Assembly: GCA_015657535.1 (NCBI GenBank)
Contig: JADHZB010000915.1
Span: forward strand, 1-64,000
Source of the DNA: Nephromyces sp. MM_2019
Lineage: Eukaryota > Apicomplexa > Aconoidasida > Nephromycida
DNA: 64,000 nt
Reading direction: 5' to 3'
Position numbers and translations under genes: made by a program. Shown piece by piece: positions 13,501-22,611 of this stretch. The notes beneath the pieces are model-generated. The model ran no database searches. It was not told the DNA's origin and was given only the letters and a program-made list of their open reading frames with translations. Position 1 is the first letter of the stretch. Each line of letters begins with the position of its first letter.

Positions 13501-16500
13501 GCCTGCGTGCTTTCAGTGTGTGCACATTTCATTATACTCACAAGTGAACGTGTGGGTGCACCAGTGTGCGGCCTCATAGCCTTAATATGATATGCTACAG
13601 GATGCACCCGTAAAAAGCAAAACTAAGATACAGACCAAGAAATGAAAATACACACAGGTAATAAAAAGACACAGACAGAAATGCACACAAAGGGTTCGTG
13701 CACACTGATATTATCACACACACATACCACACACACACACACACACACATTAAACACACACAAACATTAAACACACACAAATCTTGAGATGATCTAAAAG
13801 ATTCCGGTAGTGCTAAATATTCACACACACACATTAAACGCACACAAATCTTGAGATGATCTAAAAGATTCCGGTAGTGCTAAATATTCACACACATACC
13901 ACACACATTAAACACACACACACACACACACACATTAAACACACACAAATCTTGAGATGATCTAAAAGATTCCGGTAGTGCTAAATATTCACACACATAC
14001 CACACACCTTCATATGATCAACAAGATGCCAGGAGGCAGTATACCTACTCCAATCAGGCTTATAGTCCCTATACTTGAAAGCACTCAAAAATTTCAAAAG
14101 ACTACTGCTGATGCTTTGAATATCAAAGACATATAGTAAGGCATCCCTAAGGCAGACTTCAACTCCACCCGCGACCTTACGCTTCAAATCAGATGATTCT
14201 GCAGGTTCTGAAGATTAAAAGGGAAAATGCTCGCCACGCACACACAATAGACATAAAAAAAAACTCTACTTCGATGAAAATAACTGCAAATATGACCAAC
14301 TTTATTGAACCTAGATGCAACACACATTCTTCATATAATTAGCAGAACCTGCTCACCAAGCTCCGTAGCACACTCTAAAAATGCTCATCTACAAAAGCTT
14401 CTACCTTCATAGAACTCAGAGGGCTCAAACTTTGGGCTATCTAATCTACAGTTGCTACGCTCGATCCTCTGCTTCATCTTCTTCCTCCTTTTTGAAAAGA
14501 GGAGAATAAAAAAGCCAGTAAAGTATAAAAGCGACTTTCAAAAACTTTTATTTCATGCAGCCATTCAAGAGCTTTACGAAAGAAAATTAAAACGAAGCCG
14601 TAGACTAAAAATTATGTGTGTGAAAACACAAAAAAACACACACACAAATACACACAAATACACACACAAATACACACAAATACACACAAATACACACACA
14701 AATACACACAAATACACACAAATACACACACAAATACACACACACAAATACACAAAAATACACACACACAAATACACACAAATACTCACACACAAATACA
14801 CACAAATACACACACACAAATACACACAAATACACACAAATACACACACACAAATACACACAAATACTCACACACAAATACACACAAATACACACACACA
14901 AATACACACAAATACACACACACAAATACACACACACATATGCATCAACATACACGAATACACACCAGCACACACACCAACACACACACACCACCAATCC
15001 AAAATAAATTTTTCATCAATTACCCAACAAAACAGGCAGAGCAACACACACTGCACTTCCTTCTAGCACATTCCTGCTATACATCACAGACAACGCACTC
15101 TCCATACAAAACAATCGGACACACACCATACAAGCAGGCACAAAACAGCCAGAGGAAGGAAAAGCTCATCAATTTCTCTGCATTTTCTCGACATCACTAG
15201 TTTAAACAGTACTATCTAAACAGCTAAATCACTTAAATATACCAAATATGCCTGTGCTGTTTTTGCAGCTAACCTTGTGGAGAATTACCGATGATATGCT
15301 CAATCGGCAAACGTCTACTTAGGGTATCTTCAAGCTACAAAGAAGAGGGAGACAGCACAAAACAGACAGAAATTAGCCGTTTTCACACTATAGATGATTT
15401 TGTAGCCAAAGGTATCGCAAGAAGCAGAAAAAAGTGCGTAAAAAGTAGTTTAGAGGTTATTCTCGTTACGAAATGTACACACTTTGATAAAAACACCATT
15501 TCCTGCAGTAAAATCAGTGCTTCCGCCTTTTTTGATATACGCACATAACGCAGCAGTGGAAACAGTCAAAAAACATCAAATTCCCAGTTCTAAAAGCTAA
15601 AATCAGAGATTTTTCGCTTGAAAGTAGCAATTGAAAAGGAATAAAGAGGAAATCCTACCAAAATGAGTAAACACACAATCAAAGATTTCCTCAGTAACAC
15701 GCATGCCAAACTCAAGTTTTTAATAAAGTAGAAAACATCCCTTTTTGGGAAAAAACAAACATTTGGAAGAAATCCATCAAAAAACATAAATTTTAGAAAA
15801 ATCACCAAAAATGGATGAAAAAAGCTGCCGAATGCACACAGAAGTGAAAGATCTTCACTAGAGAATGCTTGCGAATATTGAAGACTAACAGGCAAAAGAT
15901 TTTCAGGCAGACGCACACCACTCAACTATGCATCACAGCGAGAGGCGCAGAGAGAGGTAACATACACACACCAACCAAAGACGCAGCATTCAATGGTGCA
16001 CGAAAAACGCGAAAAAACAATGCATCACTCACTGATGCATAACACACTAACAACCGGGTGCACCACCACCACACACAGAATCAGATGCACCCCCAACACG
16101 CACGAAGAGGTGGGTGCACACCCAACACACACACCAACAGATGCCCCCCAACATACAAGCAGGCTCACCACCACCACACAAAAAATCAGATGCACCCTCA
16201 ACACACACGAACAGGTGAACCCCCAACACACAAGCAGATGCACCACCACCACTCACAGATTCAGACGCACCCCCAACACACAAACAGATGCACCCCCAAC
16301 ATACACACACTCACAGGTGCACCATCAAGATGACCAAAAGAAAAACTAGCGTTAGGGAGAAAAAAGAAATCTTCTCGCAGATGACAAGGCTACCATAGCA
16401 TCAATTTGCTAGCTTCTTTTCACAATCTCTTCGTGTGTGTGTGTGTGTGTGTGTGTGTAGGTGCATACTCTCAGCATTTTAAGCCTTAAAAAAGGGCTGT

Positions 16501-18391
16501 ACTTCGCATGCACCAAATTTCTGCAGTGCTCACAGAAATACAATCACTAACACACACAGCATCTTCTGGTATGTAACGACTCAAAAAGAGGAGATTTCCT
16601 TCAAAAAACTTATGCAACGCTGGAGCTTCAACCTCTATACTTCATAGTAACTCTTATAATACACTACTCCTGCTTAACTCAATATCATAACTTAAGCTTA
16701 CCGAGCTGCATCAGCAAACATACGCTCCCCTTACGCTAAAGTATGGAGAAAAAAATTCACGCTGACCTGAATCTTCTCACTTCCTGTTTTCTCCAACAGC
16801 ATAAGAATCTCTTCTACATCTTCTTCAAGATTTTTCACCCAGAGACCCAAAGTATCGCCAGGAACATATGGGAAAACCGAGGGGTCTGACGCACCAGCCA
16901 AATCACACACACACACACATACATACACAAATGGAGAGCTTAAATACGCTGCAATTAGATTATTTCTACCTTACAAACACTCGTAAGTTGTTTAGCTTCA
17001 AGGCCATATTTAAATTCCCGAGTTCAACTAAGTGAATAATTTAAGCAGACACCCTTGAAACTCACACACACACACACACACACACACACAAGAATGACAC
17101 GCACTAGTACACACAAGAATGACACGCACTAGTACACACAAACGCGCACACACAACATAGAGACAGTAATGGCAATCCAAAGAGCTTTGAAAATAGAGCC
17201 TGCTTCAAGCAAACAGGCGAGAGAATATAAAATGACGATTCTCAGCAAGAAAAAGCATGCCCGCAGCTTAATATATAAAGGCTTCCCAAAGCCTGGAGGA
17301 ATTGCCAAAAGCATACTATATAAGGGGCCGAGCAAGCCTTCTGCCATAAAGTAACCATGCGCACACACAACAAGCAAACGCAAAAAAAACCAAAGTAGCA
17401 CATACAAGGTAAACACTAAGTACACACACAAAGTACACACACCAAGCACATACACCAAGTACACACACCAAATGGAAACACCAAACACACACAAAGTAAA
17501 CGCACCAAGCACACACACACACACACACACACACCTGCCTGTAAGAAGTAAAACCTTACAAGCAACAGACAAATTAAGCGAATATCACGGGAATCAGTGG
17601 CTGCAGCTGCTAATGGCAGCACACGAACTGTACGCACACCCACCAGCACATACAAAAGTGTGTAAATAGCACATCACTTCATATGTGAATGTGCTGGGAT
17701 TCTGCTTAACATATATGTGTGCGTATTGGGATTTTTCACTGTGTAGTATATGTGCGTGTGTGTATGTATTGGGAACTGAAATTATAGGTGTGTCTTGGGA
17801 TTCTGCTTAACATATATGTGTGCGTATTGGGATTCTACTTTATCCGTGCGCTGCGATTTGACTTCACATGTGTGTGCATACATTCAGATGTCACCCTATA
17901 TATGTGCGAGTGTACGGACTGAGATTGATACCCCATTTCCAGCGTATCTACACTGCTGCTACAATAACATCCCATCTAGCATAAAAGCAAAAATTTCTTG
18001 CATCTACTGCAAGCTGCCTTACCAAGAGAAACTTCAATGTGATAAACATGCTTATCATCTTGAAGTGTGAGTGAACCACCTTCAGCCTGCGAAGAAGAGG
18101 AGCTTCTGCAAAGATTCCTCCTCGATAGAATCTTCATCCAAGAGGGATTCAATCTGCTTGTAAAGCTGCAAGAAAGCCACACACACAAGGCATTACTAGT
18201 GAGGGGCTAAGATTAAGCCAAAAAAAAGCATATCCGAGGTATTACTAGAGTACGCTGCGTAGGTTACACACATAGTTAAGGATGATTCAGCTTAAGTTCC
18301 CTCAAGCAACACACCATAAACAGATTTCAGCTCCCAAATTGAAATCAGAAGCTGGACCTCTAAATTTTTACATATATACACAAGTTAAGAG

Positions 18392-18447
<56 letters not shown>

Positions 18448-19572
18448 TCACTGAAGCTACATACAAAGAATCAGAGAAAGGGATGTGCAGATCGACACCA
18501 CACATACAAAGAGAGAGAGATGCACACAAAAACACCACACACAGAGAGATATACATTCAAACACACACGCATCAACATTCCCATACACCCACACACACCA
18601 ACCACTCAGCCTCATCTTGCTCGTACACCATTTCATCAGAAGAATCGCCGCTATTCTGCGTGTCTGAATTTCCCATAGTGGTGCTACCTTCACCTCCATA
18701 CTCTGTTTCAAAATCTGCAAAAACCTGCTTCACTAGTTCTGTGCATCTTCTAGTCCATTCGCTGATTACCACGGGATCTTCTTGGTCTACTTCTTGAATA
18801 GGCTGCAGCTTCACGCAGTTTGATCTGTTCGCATACGGGATTCTTTTGTGTGTGTGTGTGTGAATTTCCATACACTAAAATATGCGCACTTCTCTCTAAC
18901 TTTTGATGAAAAAAAAAGCACACACAAGAAGCCCAGAAAGCAGCATGAAACTTAAAGTAAGTCAGCTTTACACATTTCTACATAGCACACAGAAAAGCAA
19001 CAGACAATCAGTTTTGCAGGAAATGTAGCATGTGGCAGGAAAGCGATATCGACACACAATAAAAGATAGCACTGGATTTATTGAGTTTCTGAAGCTGCCT
19101 TGGCAGATAGCTACAACATTCTGAGGAATACACACGTAAATATAACTACAAAAAAGCCACCACACACACATACATGATAAAGTTGTGAGCGAGTGAAAAT
19201 TCTAGTAGAAAAGCTAGCAAAACACGGAAGAAGCCAGTTGCGTGTGTGTGTATTGGGAGACACAGTCATGCAGCACAGACGCAAAGGAGTAAAAATACAT
19301 CAACGCATATCAACACACACCAACGACTCAACACACACACAAAATACGCTACCAGCATATGTTAAAACATCTGCAAAGGCCAACACACACCAACACATAA
19401 CAACACCTAACACCACACACGCACAGCACATAAAAACACACCAGCATACCAATATATACCGACAGATATCTACACATTTACACAGGCACGCACACACACA
19501 CACACATACACACACACACACATACACACACACACACACACATACACACACACACACATACACACACACACA

Positions 19573-19606
<34 letters not shown>

Positions 19607-22600
19607 TATACCAATACCCGATTCAAATACTCCAATCACACCATCACACCACATCAAATTCCCTATCAACAAGTAACACACCTACAAGCTTCACCACAGA
19701 TAAAGTCCCGCTTTTTGAAGATAAAATAAACATGCAGAGAACAGCCAAGAAGAAGATTCGTACACACATCTTTTCTTTTAAATGCTGAAAATTGTGTTTA
19801 TCTTCCTTACGCATAAAGCGCAGCATCAAGCTTATGCCCGGAAGAACAAAATTTTGGATAACTCTTATCTCCCATTGCCAGAACAGAATAAACAGTAGAA
19901 CCAGAAAATTTGAAGTTTTTCGCACACACAAAATCGTAGAAATTTTTTGCAGTAGGAGGGGGATCACCATCACCTACAAACAAATTTAGTGATTAGACAG
20001 AAATCCACTAGAATTTGCAACGAATGGAATCGAAAACAGCCATAGAAGAATCTTGAAGGTGAATCCTTGCTGATTTCTCATTCATCTGCGTGTGTTATAC
20101 ACAAAACATCAAACCGAAAAGAATGCAAAAACGGACAAAACGCGTCAGCAACAGCTAAAAATATGAAGAAGAAACAGCGAAAGTGCTGTTTTGACTTTAA
20201 AGGATGTCTCAAACATCACAAAGCTTCAAGCTAAAGCATACAAGAGAATGCGTAAAGCTTGCCGGTAGTAGATGATACACATAAGCCTCAAAAAAAGCAC
20301 ACATAACTACATAACAACACACACACACACAGATACGAATACGAATACGAATACACACCAACACACACTAACACACACCAACACACGCATACTCATCATC
20401 CATTGGAATTGATGACGCACAAAAATACTATTTATGTGATATTGTTATCATCTTAAGGAAAGAATCACGGTGGCAATGCACACAAGGGTAGAGTAGCAGT
20501 GAATAGTCACGTTTCACCTCAAATCACTATATTCCAATCTTTTTACACATAAAAAAAAAAAAGAGTACTACACGCTTAAAGCAAGAAATTCACAACACAC
20601 ACATTAGCTGCTCTTAAATTCTTCAGCTTCTACTTATGAAAAATACAGCTAAAACACACTCAGAGTACGCTATTATGAAATATCAAGTAAACAAAAAACA
20701 AAAAGAGGCCTTTTAGTGATTAAGTTTCAAAGCCTTCTTTGTGTTATGTGGCTGTGTGAAGCAAGAATAACCAGACAAAAGTGGCATAAAAAGCAGCAGA
20801 GTGCTGCATTTGAACAGAGCACAAATTTTTCTTTTCCTGATTGATAATACACTAGAATAATGCGAACATTTTTTTAAAATGTTTATTCAAAAATTCAGGT
20901 AAATCTGTTTTTTTATAGTTTTCTGGACAAAAACAAATCCTGAAGATGAAGGAAACAACATTTCGAGTAGAAGAAGTTGGCAATATTTTTTCAAAAAAAG
21001 GGAATAATTCTTCAAAAAACCAGCTCAAAAAACATTTTTCTTTAAAAAAACTCTTTTCCTTGTATCAGTCGACAAAATCCTACGCTCACTTCACACGTTG
21101 AATTCGTGTGCATAGCTTGAAGCAGCAAAATTCAAGAAAAATCCTGGGCATTACTCATGCATAAATGCTCAAAACACACCAAAAAAAGAAGAAAATCTAG
21201 AAATTACGCATCCAACGCTTAGATTTTTAAGAATACCATATTGCAGCATAATCAAAGGAAGCTTCCCGCTAGCTAACATATGTACTGCAACAAAAAATTG
21301 GATTGAATAGGAATATAAGCTAAAACAGTTTTGTTTTATACCCCTCAAGCTATTCTCCACTCAAATCATCCTACCATGGGTTGAGCAGATGATGAAGATG
21401 AAATCTGCAGCTTCCAAGTCAGGGAATGAGTTTGAAGAAGGAGCACCGTCAGAAGGAGAATTTTGCCCCTTGTTATCCATGAATTTGCTCATGTTTCTTA
21501 AAATAAATCTGCCAGTAGCGAAAAGCAAAAAAATTAAAGAGAAAAGTTCTACATTAGCGAGTGCGAGAGCTTCATTTACGATGAAAATAGTGCAAAATCC
21601 TCATTTTTTCCTCACTAATTTCCTTTATCTGCTGCAATAAATCAGCAAAAAAATTACTAATATTGTGAAAATCCACATTCCATGATAAAAATCACAAGAA
21701 AATCTCCCTCCTCAGCTCTCAGATTTTTCAAAAAACAGAAAAAACTGCAGTCGGTGGCAAAAACACAACAAAAAACTACTTCAGGGGTAAATTGGCGTGA
21801 ATTATCGTATAGGAAAAACTTCTTTAATAATTTCTATTCGTTCCATATAAGAAATAATAGATCCAAAAGCTATTCAATAATACACGATCACAAAAGAATA
21901 TGCATATACGTGAATTTGGCTCTACAATTGTAGCGAATAAGTCGTACATGCACACACCCTTAACAGAACATACGCAGCTTTCCTGCTACAATACAAGCAA
22001 ATACTTCCGCCGCACATACAATATCAGCAGGACACGCACTTTTTCCCTCTACACCACCAGTAAATTCTCCTCCCCCATACACATCATCAGCAGAACACAA
22101 CACGCACACACTCTCATCAACATCCATACCTAAAGGAAGTTCCAATCAACTTTCTCATTTCCTCAAATAAACTAGTTGCAATCTCCCTGGAGGCGCCATA
22201 CTCTGTTCCATAAAGAATTACAACAAGCTTCATCGGTGTCGAAGAAGCAGAAAGGCCTACAACCTTATCTTCATCGGCTCCACACAATAGAACCTCTTCT
22301 TGAAGAGGTGAAGCTGGCACTGCATCTCCAACTTTCGTTTGATAATCGCCTCTAACGCCGACACCTTTATCCTTGAGCCAGGAAGCGAAGGCGTTACGTT
22401 CATCACGGCCCTCCCAAGGATTTGGCTGAAATACGGAGCTGATGCTGTAGAGAATTTGCAAAACTCCTCGGAAAAAAACGCGGACTAACACCAAAGAAAA
22501 CCACAAAATAGCATAAATTATTGTTTTCCACGATGAAGAAGGTGAAGATGCAGTTTCACGCATCTTTGGATACGCTAGGAGATAATCGGTGGAGAAGGAA

Positions 22601-22611
22601 AATGGTAGCAT
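7537..22611 (-). CDS. Membrane-anchored diflavin NADPH reductase (cytochrome P450 reductase / methionine synthase reductase type), 15 exons, 753 aa
   Basis: Exons in transcript order: 22130-22611, 21375-21508, 19811-19973, 18603-18824, 18023-18165, 16767-16885, 15274-15334, 14008-14207, 12985-13147, 12008-12139, 11684-11792, 10258-10354, 9162-9227, 8217-8345, 7537-7578. All phases match and the sum is 2262 nt. The ATG is the first after an in-frame stop. A hydrophobic anchor lies at residues 31-56. FMN domain: YGTEYGAS (134-141), ICSTHGDGDPPPTAKNF (about 201-217), MGDKSYPKFCSSG (239-251). An acidic linker follows. FAD domain: HIEVSL, PGDTLGL (390), RLFSISSS (529-536, the R-x-[FY]-S motif), GVASS. 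NADPH domain: GPGTGIAPF (603), FGCRNR (about 638), AFSRED (667), YVCGDAK (703), terminal RYQKDVW with the usual C-terminal aromatic. The enzyme family passes electrons NADPH-FAD-FMN to an acceptor; the anchor suggests an ER-type P450 reductase. Against this, the FMN segment with FCSSG and the GIAPFMGFMQHR stretch also resemble methionine synthase or sulfite reductase flavoproteins. The acceptor protein is unknown. Confidence 0.9.
8405..8590 (+). repeat. G-rich tract with many GGG runs (G-quadruplex prone)
   Basis: More than a dozen runs of three to seven G, many as GGGTGTTGGG or GGGATATTGGGCGGG-like units, on the + strand of an otherwise AT-rich window. It lies in intron 13 (8346-9161) of the minus-strand diflavin reductase gene, so the G-rich strand is the template. 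Confidence 0.85.
10605..10925. repeat. 14-bp minisatellite (CACACTAGAAACCA), interrupted by a sequence gap
   Basis: Near-perfect head-to-tail copies of CACACTAGAAACCA, with AAGCCA variants toward the right end, flank a run of N. It sits in intron 11 (10355-11683) of the diflavin reductase gene. On the transcript strand the unit is TGGTTTCTAGTGTG. Confidence 0.93.
10643..10769. other. Assembly gap (127 N) inside the minisatellite
   Basis: A run of N with minisatellite copies on both sides. The true copy number is therefore unknown. Confidence 0.99.
12291..12518. repeat. (ACACATAAAC)n / CA array
   Basis: Irregular array of CACACACATAAACACACACACATAAAC units in intron 9 (12140-12984) of the diflavin reductase gene. 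It creates long spurious Cys/Val-rich open frames on the minus strand, which I do not treat as coding. Confidence 0.92.
13392..13470. repeat. Short direct repeat GGCTTGCATGTCGCGTGTGT x2 in TG-rich DNA
   Basis: The block GGCTTGCATGTCGCGTGTGT plus GGGTG occurs twice in tandem, in intron 8 (13148-14007). Here the + strand is TG-rich, opposite to most of this gene's introns. Confidence 0.75.
13716..14007. repeat. Three copies of a 50-bp block embedded in CA repeats, ending at an exon donor
   Basis: A block that starts AAATCTTGAGATGATCTAAA and ends GCTAAATATTCACACACA occurs at 13779, 13846 and 13947, separated by CACACATTAAAC-type linkers. The third copy plus its CATACCACACAC flank abuts the 5' splice site of exon 8 (exon boundary 14008). 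The second copy has the same flank, so the duplicated unit includes the donor-proximal intron sequence. Confidence 0.9.
14630..14990. repeat. (ACACAAAT/ACACACAAAT)n array
   Basis: Near-uniform alternation of ACACACAAATACACACAAAT units over about 350 bp in intron 7 (14208-15273). It is free of stops in several frames on both strands (a 204-codon frame on +, 130 on -), which is a property of the repeat and not evidence of coding. Confidence 0.93.
16058..16322. repeat. C-rich minisatellite (CAGATGCACCCCCAACACAC-like units)
   Basis: Degenerate 20- to 60-bp units combining CACCACCACACA, CAGATGCACCCCCAACACAC and variants, in intron 6 (15335-16766). The transcript strand is G-rich (GTTGGGGGTGCATCTG). 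Confidence 0.85.
16433..16458. repeat. (GT)n microsatellite
   Basis: Uninterrupted GT dinucleotides in intron 6 of the diflavin reductase gene. This is one of the few tracts with TG on the non-transcript-sense strand. Confidence 0.9.
17063..17152. repeat. (CA)n tract plus a 26-bp tandem duplication
   Basis: Pure CA at 17063-17091 is followed by two copies of ACACAAGAATGACACGCACTAGTAC, in intron 5 (16886-18022). Confidence 0.85.
17694..17840. repeat. Duplicated 38-bp block (GGGATTCTGCTTAACATATA...) in TG-rich DNA
   Basis: The block GGGATTCTGCTTAACATATATGTGTGCGTATTGGGATT occurs exactly twice about 100 bp apart, in intron 5 of the diflavin reductase gene, with related TATTGGGA fragments between. 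Confidence 0.8.
18401..18450. repeat. (CA)21 microsatellite followed by CACT repeats
   Basis: Pure CA runs at 18401-18442, then CACTCACTCA, in intron 4 (18166-18602) of the diflavin reductase gene. The transcript strand is TG. Confidence 0.93.
19489..19606. repeat. Interrupted (CA)n with periodic TA
   Basis: CACACACACACACATA units of varying length in intron 3 (18825-19810). Confidence 0.92.
20310..20392. repeat. CA / GAATAC / ACACCAACAC repeats
   Basis: A CA run, then ACGAATACGAATACGAATAC, then CACACCAACACACACTAACAC units, in intron 2 (19974-21374). Confidence 0.8.

Noticed and set aside
14452..15200. Frames of 204 and 194 codons (+) made of Thr/His/Asn/Tyr repeats
   Set aside because: They are produced by the ACACAAAT array, are open on both strands, and lie in intron 7 of the reductase gene.
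17416..17655. Possible reductase exon reading RDIRLICLLL with a good GTAAGG donor
   Set aside because: It resembles the FAD-domain edge, but its phase does not fit and the true segment (KHVYHIEVSL at about 18023-18060) fits both neighbours.
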